Source: Polaromonas sp.
GTDB taxonomy: Bacteria > Pseudomonadota > Gammaproteobacteria > Burkholderiales > Burkholderiaceae_C
Assembly: GCA_030654695.1 (NCBI GenBank)
Contig: JAURWY010000008.1
Coordinates: 1 to 64,000, forward strand
Reading direction: 5' to 3'
Length of the DNA stretch: 64,000 nt
Numbering within the stretch: the stretch's first letter is position 1; the number at the start of each line of letters is the position of its first letter. Shown piece after piece: positions 7,603 to 16,636 of the stretch. The notes under the pieces were generated by a model. It was not told the DNA's origin. It worked only from the letters and a program-made list of their open reading frames with translations, and did not search any database. Both the position numbers and the translations under genes were made by a program.

Positions 7603-10196
7603 CACTCTTTTAACGAGATCAGTGCGTTTTGACTGTCGTTGACCTGCTGCTGAATGTATGCCAGCGCAGCTTCAACTTGGTCCACCAAAATTAAGCACAA
7701 GTCGCCCGATGCCAAACGCGCCAAAGCGGTGTCGATGGCCTTGAATTCACCACGGATCTCTTGCACATGTCGCGTGCGTTCGGCGCCTGTCAAACCTTCG
7801 CGAAGCAGTTGCATGACTTCGCCATCGCTACGGCCGCGTTGACAGGCGTCTTCGTACAACAGCACGTCATCAAATGCGCCGCCCAGAATTTTGGTTTGGT
7901 CACGAATGTCTTGGTCGCGCCGATCGCCAGCGCCGCTGATCACCACCATCCGTTTGTTGGCAGGCATGTTTTCGACTGCGTTGACCAAGGCTTGAATGGC
8001 ATCTGGGTTGTGGCCGTAGTCGGCAATCAAGGTGGCGCCGCGGTAGTCAAACACGTTGAAACGACCTGGCACACCTTGGATGTCGCTGATGAAGGTTGAC
8101 AGGCCAAAGGCGATGGTTTCCCAAGGCACGTTGAGGGCCCAAGCCGCAGCTACCGAGGCCATGACGTTCTCAGTTTGAAAGCCGATTTGACCTTGCCGTG
8201 TCAGCGGCACTTCGGTCAAAGGAATGCGGAAAAACTTCTTGCCTTCTTGGGCCACCACATGGCCATTTTCTGTGTAGACCACGCGCTTGCCTTGGGCCCG
8301 ATGCGTAGCCAAAACAGCGCTGTGCGGGTCCAGCGCAAAGAAGGTCACGTGGCCTGGGCAGAGTTTGGCCATCATGGCCACCGAGGGGTCGGCGGCGTTC
8401 AAAACGGCCATGCCGTCGCTCGCCACATTCAAGACCACCACGCGCTTGAGCACCAACAAATCTTCCAGGGTGGTGATGTAGTTCAGGCCCAAGTGGTCGC
8501 CCGAGCCGAGGTTGGTCACGATCGCCACTTGGCAGCGGTCAAAGGCCAAGCCTTCTCGAAGCAAACCACCGCGTGCGGTTTCAAAGACGGCCGCATCGAC
8601 GTCAGGGTGCATCAGCACATTGCGGGCGCTGCGCGGACCGCTGCAATCGCCGTCATCGATTTGTCTGCCGTTGACATAAACACCATCGGTGTTGGTCATG
8701 CCGACCCGTAGTTTGTGGGCTTTGAGCAAGTGAGCGGTCAAGCGCACGGTGGTGGTTTTTCCGTTGGTGCCGGTCACCGCAACGATGGGAATACGGCCGT
8801 TTTGACCTTCGGGATACAGCTGTTCAATGATGGCTTGACCGACCGCACGGCCCTTGCCAAAAGACGGGCTGATGTGCATGCGCAGGCCGGGCGCAGCGTT
8901 GACTTCCACCACACCGCCGTTTTGCTCTTCCAAGGGGCGAAGCACCGACTCGCAGACCACATCTACACCGCAAACCTCGACGCCGACCATTTGAGCTGCC
9001 GCCACCGCGCGCGCTGCTACATCGGCGTGGACATCGTCGGTGACGTCGGTCGCGGTGCCGCCGGTGGACAAGTTGGCGTTGTTGCGCAACACAACGCGCC
9101 GGCCTTGTTCAGGCACGCTGTCGGGATCGAGGTCTTGTGACTTCAGGCAACCTATGGCGATGTCGTCAAACTTGATTTTGCTCAGGGACGTGGCGTGTCC
9201 TTCGCCGCGGCGCGGATCTGCATTGACCTCGGCCACCAACTCCCGCACGCTCAAAACGCCATCGCCGACGACCAGCGGTGGCTCACGCCGTGCAGCCGCC
9301 ACTAATTTGTCACCGACGACTAACAGCCGGTAGTCGCTGCCAGGCAGAAATTTTTCGACCAGCACCTCGCCGTAGTAGGCGGCCGTGGCGAAGGCTTGGT
9401 TGAACACTTGGCGTTCAACAATATTGACGGTCACGCCTTTGCCTTGGTTGCCATCGAGCGGTTTGAGGACCACAGGCAGACCAATTTTTTGGGCAATCGC
9501 CCAGCCGTCTTCTAAGTCTTTGGCGGGCCGGCCCAGCGGGACAGGCACGCCAACGGCTAGCAACAAGGACTTGGTCAAATCTTTGTCTTGTGCGATGGCT
9601 TCTGCAATGGCGCTGGTGCTGTCGGTCTCGGCGGCTTGAATGCGCCGCTGTTGTGAGCCCCAGCCGAACTGCACCATGCTGCCTTCGGTCAGACGCCGAA
9701 ATGGAATGCCGCGCACGATGGCCGCATCGACGATGGCGCCAGTAGAAGGACCCAAGCGCACGTCTTCGTCCAAATCACGCAACTCAGTCAGTGCTTGCAG
9801 CAGATCGAAGGCCTCTTGATTTTGGGCGGCATGGCACATTTTTTCAGCCCAAGAAAAGGCCAATCGACCAACAGCTTCCTCGGTGTATTGCGCCACGACT
9901 TGGTAGACGCCGGGTTCTTCGGTGGGCGTGGTGCGGCTGAAGGTGACCGGGCAACCGGCATGGGCTTGCAAATCGAGCGTGATTTTTTCTAAGGCCTTGG
10001 CCATGCTGGCTGGCTGGCCCGGATGCGGGCCTTCCAAGTGGCCCAAGGCCGGAAAAATACGCCGCAATTCTTTTTCAAAAGCGCTGTCCGTCTGCAAAGC
10101 GCACTCGTCGGGCGTGCAGGTGACGATGGCCTCGATGCTGGTGTGGCGGCTCCACAAGTTGGGCCCCCGCAGTGCTCGAATTCTTGAAACTTCCAT
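7602..10196 (-). CDS. cphA: Cyanophycin synthetase
   Basis: ATP-dependent synthesis of cyanophycin by alternating addition of Asp to the backbone and Arg to its side chain, in the cytoplasm. At 864 aa it has the full family length: N-terminal domain about 1-160, ATP-grasp about 200-480 (VVLKPLDGNQGKGV, EVNAAPGLRMH), then a Mur-ligase-like domain with an intact P-loop GTNGKTT at 476-482 and a C-terminal ligase domain (ADYGHNPDAIQAL, GAGDRRDQDI). ATG 10196 begins MEVSRIRALRGPNLW. It lies 33 bp downstream of cphA' in the same minus-strand operon and is translationally coupled to the acyltransferase. This is the catalytically complete member of the pair. Confidence 0.95.
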   Translation of the reverse strand: MEVSRIRALRGPNLWSRHTSIEAIVTCTPDECALQTDSAFEKELRRIFPALGHLEGPHPGQPASMAKALEKITLDLQAHAGCPVTFSRTTPTEEPGVYQVVAQYTEEAVGRLAFSWAEKMCHAAQNQEAFDLLQALTELRDLDEDVRLGPSTGAIVDAAIVRGIPFRRLTEGSMVQFGWGSQQRRIQAAETDSTSAIAEAIAQDKDLTKSLLLAVGVPVPLGRPAKDLEDGWAIAQKIGLPVVLKPLDGNQGKGVTVNIVERQVFNQAFATAAYYGEVLVEKFLPGSDYRLLVVGDKLVAAARREPPLVVGDGVLSVRELVAEVNADPRRGEGHATSLSKIKFDDIAIGCLKSQDLDPDSVPEQGRRVVLRNNANLSTGGTATDVTDDVHADVAARAVAAAQMVGVEVCGVDVVCESVLRPLEEQNGGVVEVNAAPGLRMHISPSFGKGRAVGQAIIEQLYPEGQNGRIPIVAVTGTNGKTTTVRLTAHLLKAHKLRVGMTNTDGVYVNGRQIDDGDCSGPRSARNVLMHPDVDAAVFETARGGLLREGLAFDRCQVAIVTNLGSGDHLGLNYITTLEDLLVLKRVVVLNVASDGMAVLNAADPSVAMMAKLCPGHVTFFALDPHSAVLATHRAQGKRVVYTENGHVVAQEGKKFFRIPLTEVPLTRQGQIGFQTENVMASVAAAWALNVPWETIAFGLSTFISDIQGVPGRFNVFDYRGATLIADYGHNPDAIQALVNAVENMPANKRMVVISGAGDRRDQDIRDQTKILGGAFDDVLLYEDACQRGRSDGEVMQLLREGLTGAERTRHVQEIRGEFKAIDTALARLASGDLCLILVDQVEAALAYIQQQVNDSQNALISLKE

Positions 10197-10229
10197 GAAC
10201 AGGTTTTCCTGATGTGGGTTCGGTGAGCG

Positions 10230-12407
10230 TCAGTGCGATGCGGGACTTCTGGCAAAGCTCTTGGTCCCCGCTCGAATCAAATCAACAGGCACACCCAAGG
10301 CCCAGGCTGTGGCTGCGGCGGCCAGAAGTTCGTCGCAGGTGAGGATTTGATCGCGGAAGAACTTATCTATGGCCGGCAACTGCCGGTTCAGCACATCGGT
10401 TTCGTGCGTGCCGTGGGCCAAGATCAGGTGGCCCTTGCGCCAAAATGCCACGCGACCGTCGATGGCGCGGTGTTTGACCAGATGTGAATTGGTTTCGGCG
10501 GCCGCATAAAAAATAACCTCGCCATCGCAGTAGTTGGCCAAGGCCGCCACGGCGTCGTCTTGCGCGTTCAGCACCGCAACGCCATCGGGCAGCACCACAT
10601 CGACTTGCGTGCGCGCCACGTTCGGCATTTGCTCGTCGCTCTGGATGTAGAGGTCTTGCAAGCCGTCAGCTTTGGGCATGGCGGTGACCACGCCTACATG
10701 ACAGCGGTCGTAGGGCAGACCTTCGGTCAAGACTTGGCGGGCGGTGGTTTCAAACACCGCCGCTTGGACGGCGCGGTTGACCAGCAAGCGCTGGGCAACC
10801 TCCCACGACATGCCGTCATGGTCTTGCAAGCAGCGTTGGCCGACAAACAAACCTTTGGCCGACGACAGACCTGTGCGCAGGCCTTGCAGGTGCAAAAACC
10901 AGCCAATCAGGTGGCTGGTGCCGGTGGTGTTCTCATGGCCCAGCAAGCCGACCAATGGGATGCGGGCGTTGCTGCCTGCTGCAAACAAGTGGTTGGTGAT
11001 CGCTTCACCGACCGGGCGTGCAAGGCCGGAGCCTGGCTTGAGGTGCATCAACAGGCCCGGCCCGGCGTTGACTTCGACAATAGCGGCGCCTTGGGCTTTC
11101 ATAGGCTTGGAAATATCTTGCGCCACCAAGTCCACCCCGGCAATGTCCAAGCCGACGATGCGTGCCGCCAAGGCGACCAGTTCGGCGACGTCGGGGTGCA
11201 CCAAATCGGTCACATCTATGGCCATGTTGCCGGTGCGCATGACCATCACGCTGCGGCCCAAGTCGGGAATGCTGTCGCCGGTCAAGCCTTGGCGTTTCAG
11301 CTCCATCACTGCAGTCGGGTGCTCGTGCAGTCGGATCGTGTCCAGCGGGAAGTCTTCTTCCTCGCCGCGGCGAGGATCGGCGTTGATTTGGCTTTCGATC
11401 AAGTCTTGAACTGAGTGGACGCCGTCGCCCACAATGCTGGCCACCTCGCCTTTGTTGGCGGCGACGACTTTGCCACCGACCACCAAAAGACGGTGCTCGT
11501 CGCCCAAGATATGGCGTTCGACCAAGACTTCGCTGCCTTCCGCTTCAGCCAAGGCAAAGGCGGCTTCGACCTCCGCTTGGGTGTACAACTCCAGCGACAC
11601 GCCCCGGGCGTGGTTGCCGTCGACAGGCTTGATGCAAACCGGCAAGCCAATGTCTTGCGCGGCCGACCAAGCTTCTTGCGCCGACGCCACGTTGCGCCCT
11701 TCAGGCACCGGCACGCCGCAGTTCGCGAGCAAACTTTTGGTCAGATCTTTGTCTTTGGAAATACCTTCGGCAATGGCGCTGGTTTGGTCGGTTTCTGCCG
11801 TCCAAATGCGGCGTTGGCTGGCCCCGTAGCCTAATTGGACCAAGTTGCCTTCGTTCAAGCGGATGGCCGGAATGCCGCGTTCAGCCGCTGCATTGACGAT
11901 GCAGGCAGTGCTGGGCCCAATGCACAGGCTGTCCACCATTTGGGTTAAATCAGCAATCGTTTTGGCCACCGGGTAGTCGCGGTCTTCGATGGCGGCCATG
12001 ACCAAGTCGCGGGCGGCTTGCAAGGCGGCGCGGCTGACGGCTTCGTGCCGGGTGCGGATCACAACTTTGTAGATGCCGCGGACGCCGGCTTCGCGAGCTT
12101 TGCCGAAACCCGTCTGCATACCGGCGCGGTTTTGCAACTCTAAAGCCACGTGCTCCATGATGTGGCCGGGCCAAGTGCCTTCTTTAAGACGCTTTAAAAA
12201 TCCACCACGTTCGCCAACACTGCAACGGTGCTCGATCAAGCCGGGCAGCATGGCTTGCAAGCGCTGGTTGAAGCCGGGCAGGGTGTCGGATGGGCAGTCT
12301 TCAAGAGCGCCAATGTCGATCCACGCTTCCATGACGGGGCGGTAGGTCCAAATATTGGGCCCACGCAAATGCGTCATGCGCAGAAATTGAATGTCTTTAA
12401 CGCTCAT
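10230..12407 (-). CDS. cphA': Cyanophycin synthetase paralogue CphA' with defective Mur-ligase half
   Basis: 725-aa paralogue of CphA. The N-terminal (MTHLRGPNIWTYRPVMEAW) and ATP-grasp regions are intact (K260 in VCIKPVDGN; EVNAGPGLLMH). In the Mur-ligase-like domain the P-loop is degenerate: where CphA has GTNGKTT, this protein reads GHENTTG at 490-496, so the ATP-binding Lys is gone. The C-terminal ligase domain is missing (about 140 residues shorter). Start chosen at ATG 12407 (MSVKDIQFLRM), where homology begins; the open frame extends 80 codons upstream into sequence without similarity. First gene of the operon and divergent from the ABC gene. It may add only one amino acid type, prime or polymerise dipeptides as cyanobacterial CphA2 does, or assist CphA. 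Confidence 0.88.
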   Translation of the reverse strand: MSVKDIQFLRMTHLRGPNIWTYRPVMEAWIDIGALEDCPSDTLPGFNQRLQAMLPGLIEHRCSVGERGGFLKRLKEGTWPGHIMEHVALELQNRAGMQTGFGKAREAGVRGIYKVVIRTRHEAVSRAALQAARDLVMAAIEDRDYPVAKTIADLTQMVDSLCIGPSTACIVNAAAERGIPAIRLNEGNLVQLGYGASQRRIWTAETDQTSAIAEGISKDKDLTKSLLANCGVPVPEGRNVASAQEAWSAAQDIGLPVCIKPVDGNHARGVSLELYTQAEVEAAFALAEAEGSEVLVERHILGDEHRLLVVGGKVVAANKGEVASIVGDGVHSVQDLIESQINADPRRGEEEDFPLDTIRLHEHPTAVMELKRQGLTGDSIPDLGRSVMVMRTGNMAIDVTDLVHPDVAELVALAARIVGLDIAGVDLVAQDISKPMKAQGAAIVEVNAGPGLLMHLKPGSGLARPVGEAITNHLFAAGSNARIPLVGLLGHENTTGTSHLIGWFLHLQGLRTGLSSAKGLFVGQRCLQDHDGMSWEVAQRLLVNRAVQAAVFETTARQVLTEGLPYDRCHVGVVTAMPKADGLQDLYIQSDEQMPNVARTQVDVVLPDGVAVLNAQDDAVAALANYCDGEVIFYAAAETNSHLVKHRAIDGRVAFWRKGHLILAHGTHETDVLNRQLPAIDKFFRDQILTCDELLAAAATAWALGVPVDLIRAGTKSFARSPASH

Positions 12408-12566
12408 GGGCTTCGGCACACTGGGCACATAGATGAGTGGCGATAGAATATCTTGATGATTGCGGCACGTGCAGAATTCTTCCGATAAACAAGGTGCATG
12501 AGCTGTGTCCTGGCTGCTTTTTTTCTTAGCCGCCAACGCATATTGACTCTTGTTGCTTGAACCTTT
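12408..12566. promoter_or_regulatory. Divergent control region between cphA' and the ABC gene
   Basis: The 159-bp gap must carry both divergent promoters of the cyanophycin locus. It contains AT-richer patches (GATAGAATAT near 12450 and a T7 run near 12520), but I cannot assign convincing -35/-10 pairs or an operator. Confidence 0.4.
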
Positions 12567-14924
12567 ATGACCCCCAACGCCTTTACGCCCAACAATTTGC
12601 TTGGGTTGCCTTTTGACTGGCGCGAGCATGGGGCGTTGCACTTTCATCCAGATGAAAACGTTTCAGCTTGCGTAGAAGTTGACCTAGATGAGAATTTAAT
12701 TTTTATTAAAACGCTGCTCATTCTGACCGATCAACGGGTCATCTCAGTCAACCAGATGCAAAAAAACTGGTATTCGTGGCCGAATGACCCCCTGCAAACC
12801 TTAGACACAAGCGATCACGCGGGTGTTGGAACTTTGTCATTGAATGCCAATGGCCAGCGTTTGGCGGTTTGGCGCTTCACCTTGGGTCGCCTGGCAGCTG
12901 TGTTGCGTTTCAAGAAAGAGTTTGAAGAACAACGGCAAATCGGGCTATCGGACGGCTCACGCGGATCTTGGGGCACGTTGACCCCAGTCGGCTCGGACGA
13001 TGCCATTTGTCCTGTGTGTCAAAGCCCGATGGATGCTGCCGAAGACGACTGCCCGGTTTGTGCTGAAAAAGAAAACAGCCCCACGTCAACCTTGACGCTG
13101 TTCAAGTTGTGGCGCTTTGCCAAGCCCTACCAGGGTCAGTTGCTGCTCGGGTTTGTCTTGACTTTGGCGGCCACTGCCGCGACTTTGGTGCCGCCTTACT
13201 TAACCATGCCCCTGATGGACGAGGTGCTGATTCCTTATCAAAACGGCGAGAAAATTGACCCGGTCACGGTGTCTTGGTATTTGCTGGGTTTGTTTGGTTC
13301 GGCCTTTGTGGCTTGGGGTTTGGGTTGGATCAAAACTTACGTTTTGTCCTTGGTGTCTGAGCGGATTGGTGCCGATTTGCGGACCACCACTTACGAGCAC
13401 CTGATGAAGCTGTCGCTCGAATATTTTGGCGGCCGGCGCACGGGCGACTTGATCGCCCGGATTGGCAGCGAGACCGACCGCATCAACGTCTTTTTGTCTT
13501 TGCACTTGTTGGACTTCGCTACCGATGTCTTGATGATTTTAATGACGGCAATCATTTTGCTTTCAATTAACCCAGGCTTGGCGTTGGTGACCCTGCTGCC
13601 CTTGCCCTTCATCGCTTGGTTGATCCATGTGGTGCGTGAACGTTTGCGCACGGGTTTTGAGAAAATTGACCGTGTTTGGTCGGAGGTGACGAATGTGTTG
13701 GCGGACACTATTCCAGGTATTAGGGTGGTCAAAGCCTTTGCGCAGGAAAAGCGGGAAGCACAGCGTTTTGACGAGGCGAACAAGCACAACTTGGCGGTGA
13801 ATGACCGCTTGAATCGGGTTTGGTCCTTGTTCGGGCCGACGGTGACCTTCATGACCGAAATTGGTTTGCTGGTGGTCTGGGCGTTTGGTATCTGGTTGGT
13901 TTCTAAAAATGAAATAACGGTCGGTGTGCTGACGGCTTTCTTGGCCTACATCGGGCGTTTTTATGCGCGTCTTGATTCGATGAGCCGGATCGTTTCCAGC
14001 ACCCAAAAAGCCGCTTCGGGCGCCAAACGAATCTTTGAAATACTCGACCACGTTTCTAGCGTGCCTGAACCGAAAAATCCGCGGCCCATGCCGGACGTGC
14101 AAGGGCGCCTAACCTTAACGAATGCCGATTTCAGATACGGCAACCGTGCGGTGATTCGCCAGCTGAGTCTGGACATTGCGCCGGGCGAAATGATCGGCTT
14201 GGTTGGGCACAGCGGTTCTGGCAAGAGCACTTTGGTGAACTTGATTTGCCGCTTCTACGACGTCACCGAAGGTCATATTGCGTTGGACGGCGTGGACATT
14301 CGGCAGTTCAGCGTGAGTGATTACCGCCGCAACATCGGTCTGGTCTTGCAAGAGCCATTTTTGTTTTTTGGCACGGTGTCCGAGAACATTGCGTATGGCA
14401 AACCAGAGGCCTCGCGGCTAGAGATTGTGGCGGCGGCGCGGGCCGCCCATGCGCACGAATTTATTTTGCGCATGCCCCAAGGCTACGACTCCTTGGTGGG
14501 CGAGCGCGGCCAAGGCTTGTCGGGTGGCGAGCGCCAGCGCATCTCGATTGCCAGAGCCTTGCTGATCAACCCGCGCATTTTGATCTTGGACGAAGCCACC
14601 TCGTCGGTGGACACCGAAACTGAAAAAGAAATTCAAAACGCCTTGGACAATTTGGTGCGCGGTCGCACCACCATTGCGATTGCTCACCGCTTGTCGACCT
14701 TGCGCAAAGCCGACCGATTGGTGGTGATGGACAAAGGCCAGATTGTCGAAGTGGGCCCGCACGACGACTTGATTGCGGCGCAAGGCGCTTACTGGCGTTT
14801 GTACGAAGCACAGCAGCGCCAAGCCGAAGCTGAGGGCGCTGTTTTGCGCGAATTACCGCTGGTGGACGTTGCGCCTTTGAGCGTGCCCGTGGCTCTGCCA
14901 CACACTGCAAAGGAAATTTTGTGA
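12567..14924 (+). CDS. ABC transporter, fused permease/ATPase, cyanophycin-associated
   Basis: 785-aa half-transporter of the exporter (MsbA-like) type in the inner membrane. Residues 1-170 form an unusual soluble N-terminal domain ending in a zinc-ribbon (C148-P-V-C151 ... C162-P-V-C165). Six transmembrane segments lie about 185-460. The nucleotide-binding domain has Walker A GHSGSGKST (about 548), Q-loop VLQEPF, signature LSGGERQR (about 650), Walker B ILILDEAT and H-loop AHRL. It overlaps DUF1854 by four bases (ATG-A type) and diverges from cphA'. A transporter of this kind beside DUF1854 and cphA genes is a recurring arrangement in Burkholderiales; its substrate is not established to my knowledge. 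Confidence 0.88.
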   Translation: MTPNAFTPNNLLGLPFDWREHGALHFHPDENVSACVEVDLDENLIFIKTLLILTDQRVISVNQMQKNWYSWPNDPLQTLDTSDHAGVGTLSLNANGQRLAVWRFTLGRLAAVLRFKKEFEEQRQIGLSDGSRGSWGTLTPVGSDDAICPVCQSPMDAAEDDCPVCAEKENSPTSTLTLFKLWRFAKPYQGQLLLGFVLTLAATAATLVPPYLTMPLMDEVLIPYQNGEKIDPVTVSWYLLGLFGSAFVAWGLGWIKTYVLSLVSERIGADLRTTTYEHLMKLSLEYFGGRRTGDLIARIGSETDRINVFLSLHLLDFATDVLMILMTAIILLSINPGLALVTLLPLPFIAWLIHVVRERLRTGFEKIDRVWSEVTNVLADTIPGIRVVKAFAQEKREAQRFDEANKHNLAVNDRLNRVWSLFGPTVTFMTEIGLLVVWAFGIWLVSKNEITVGVLTAFLAYIGRFYARLDSMSRIVSSTQKAASGAKRIFEILDHVSSVPEPKNPRPMPDVQGRLTLTNADFRYGNRAVIRQLSLDIAPGEMIGLVGHSGSGKSTLVNLICRFYDVTEGHIALDGVDIRQFSVSDYRRNIGLVLQEPFLFFGTVSENIAYGKPEASRLEIVAAARAAHAHEFILRMPQGYDSLVGERGQGLSGGERQRISIARALLINPRILILDEATSSVDTETEKEIQNALDNLVRGRTTIAIAHRLSTLRKADRLVVMDKGQIVEVGPHDDLIAAQGAYWRLYEAQQRQAEAEGAVLRELPLVDVAPLSVPVALPHTAKEIL

Positions 14925-15391
14925 GCACGCCGACTTTTGAACTTGACTGTGACGCCGCTGGCCACTGGTTTTATGTCTCAAGCCAAGGTCTGCGCCATGA
15001 AAATGTCATCGCTGTCCGCTCATTTCCCGTGGCGGCCCCCGATGAGGGCGTCGCTTTGTTGGATGCCGAAGGCCACGAGTTGCTGTGGATCGAGGTTTTG
15101 GACGACTTGCCGGCAGCCGTGCTTGCCAACGTCGAACGGGCTTTGACGCAGCGCGAGTTCATGCCGCGCATCTTGAAATTGCGCAGTGTCAGCAGCCTGA
15201 TTGCACCCTGCACATGGGACATCGAAACCGACCGCGGCGACACCAGCTTGCTGCTCAAAGGTGAAGAGGACATTCGCCGTTTGTCAGCCACGGTGTTGCT
15301 CGTCACTGACAGCCACGGCGTGCAATTTTTGATTCGCGATCTGGCCCAGATGGACCGCCATTCACGCAAGCTGCTGGATCGGTTTTTGTAA
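14921..15391 (+). CDS. DUF1854 family protein, cyanophycin-associated
   Basis: 156-aa soluble protein of unknown function, recognised as DUF1854 by its LRSVSSLIAPCTWDIETDRG and LLLKGEEDIRRL core. No signal peptide, membrane segment or known catalytic motif is visible. GTG start at 14921 lies inside the last codons of the ABC gene (GTGA overlap), so the two are translationally coupled and probably act as one unit. The 5-bp gap to the downstream polymerase gene suggests that gene is read through. Its role with the ABC transporter in cyanophycin handling is inference from co-occurrence. Confidence 0.83.
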   Translation: MSTPTFELDCDAAGHWFYVSSQGLRHENVIAVRSFPVAAPDEGVALLDAEGHELLWIEVLDDLPAAVLANVERALTQREFMPRILKLRSVSSLIAPCTWDIETDRGDTSLLLKGEEDIRRLSATVLLVTDSHGVQFLIRDLAQMDRHSRKLLDRFL

Positions 15392-15396
15392 GGGCC

Positions 15397-16629
15397 GTGA
15401 TCCGCCGCATTGCCCACCTCGACATGGACGCTTTTTTTGCGTCCATCGAGTTGTTGCGCTACCCGCAGCTGAAGGGCCTGCCGGTGGTCATCGGCGGCGG
15501 TCGGCGTCGGGTTGACGAAGCCTTGCTTGAAGCGCAGGGCGAACGCGCGTTGCGCTTCATTCCGCTGGCTGACTTCCCCAGGCTCAAAGACTATGTGGGG
15601 CGCGGCGTCATCACCACCGCGACCTATGCCGCCCGGCAGTTTGGTGTCGGCTCGGCCATGGGCATGATGAAAGCCGCCAAGCTCTGCCCGGATGCGATTG
15701 TCTTGCCGGTGGATTTTGACGAGGTTCGCAAATACTCGCGGGCCTTCAAGGAGGCGATTCGGGACGTCGCGCCGCTGGTGGAAGACCGCGGCGTTGACGA
15801 GGTCTATATCGACTTCACCGACGTGCCCGGCGGTCAGCGTGACGGCGGCCGGTCGTTGGCGCGGCTGCTCCAACGCAGCATTCTGGAGAAGACCGGCCTG
15901 ACCTGCTCGATCGGCGTTGCGCCGAACAAACTCATCGCAAAAATGGCCAGTGAGTTCAACAAGCCGAACGGCATTTCGATTGTTCAGGAAGCTGACCTGC
16001 AAACGTTGATCTGGCCGCTGCCCTGTCGCAAGATCAACGGCATTGGGCCGAAGTCTGATGCCAAGCTGGCGGCGCTGAACATCCACACGATTGGTGAAAT
16101 GGCGGCGCAAGATCTTGGTTGGCTGATTGACCACTTTGGCCAAGCCACCGGGGCTTGGATGCACGACGCGGCTTGGGGCCGCGACATGCGGCCGGTGGTG
16201 ACCGACAGCGAGCCCGTGTCGATGAGCCGTGAGACGACCTTTGAGCGCGACCTGCACGCGGTGCGCGACAAGACCGAGCTGGGTGCCGTTTTCACGCGAC
16301 TCTGCGGGAGGGTGGCCGAAGACCTGCAGCGCAAGGGTTATGTCGGCAAAACCATCGGCATCAAGCTGCGCTATGACAATTTTCAGAGCGTCACGCGCGA
16401 CCAAACACTGGCGCACTTCACGGCCGATGCCACCACCATCCGGCAGACCGCTGGCTTGGCACTCAAGCGCGTGCCTTTGACTCAAAAGTTGCGACTGCTG
16501 GGCGTGCGCGTTGGTACCTTGATGAAGGCTGAAGACGCTGCAGCGTTGCAGAAGTTGTCGGCTTCAACGAACGCTGCCGGCACGACTGCTGAAGAGCCTG
16601 TACCGCCCTATATGGATCAGCTTTTTTAA
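15397..16629 (+). CDS. dinB: Y-family DNA polymerase (DinB/Pol IV type)
   Basis: Translesion DNA polymerase (410 aa; E. coli DinB is 351). Catalytic carboxylates are in HLDMDAFFAS (D9, D11) and GVDEVYIDF. The little finger follows SIGVAPNKLIAKMASEFNKPNG and the helix-hairpin INGIGPKSDAKL. Between VVIGGGRRR and GRGVITTATYAARQFGV there is an insert of roughly 32 residues absent from E. coli DinB. The C-terminus PPYMDQLF resembles a beta-clamp-binding peptide (QLF). GTG start at 15397, five bases after DUF1854, so expression is probably tied to the cyanophycin exporter operon; I see no LexA box directly upstream. Confidence 0.9.
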   Translation: MIRRIAHLDMDAFFASIELLRYPQLKGLPVVIGGGRRRVDEALLEAQGERALRFIPLADFPRLKDYVGRGVITTATYAARQFGVGSAMGMMKAAKLCPDAIVLPVDFDEVRKYSRAFKEAIRDVAPLVEDRGVDEVYIDFTDVPGGQRDGGRSLARLLQRSILEKTGLTCSIGVAPNKLIAKMASEFNKPNGISIVQEADLQTLIWPLPCRKINGIGPKSDAKLAALNIHTIGEMAAQDLGWLIDHFGQATGAWMHDAAWGRDMRPVVTDSEPVSMSRETTFERDLHAVRDKTELGAVFTRLCGRVAEDLQRKGYVGKTIGIKLRYDNFQSVTRDQTLAHFTADATTIRQTAGLALKRVPLTQKLRLLGVRVGTLMKAEDAAALQKLSASTNAAGTTAEEPVPPYMDQLF

Positions 16630-16636
16630 AGCCGGT

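Noticed and set aside
14971..16485. 504-codon open frame antisense to dinB
   Set aside because: Entirely opposite dinB and DUF1854, with no recognisable domain.
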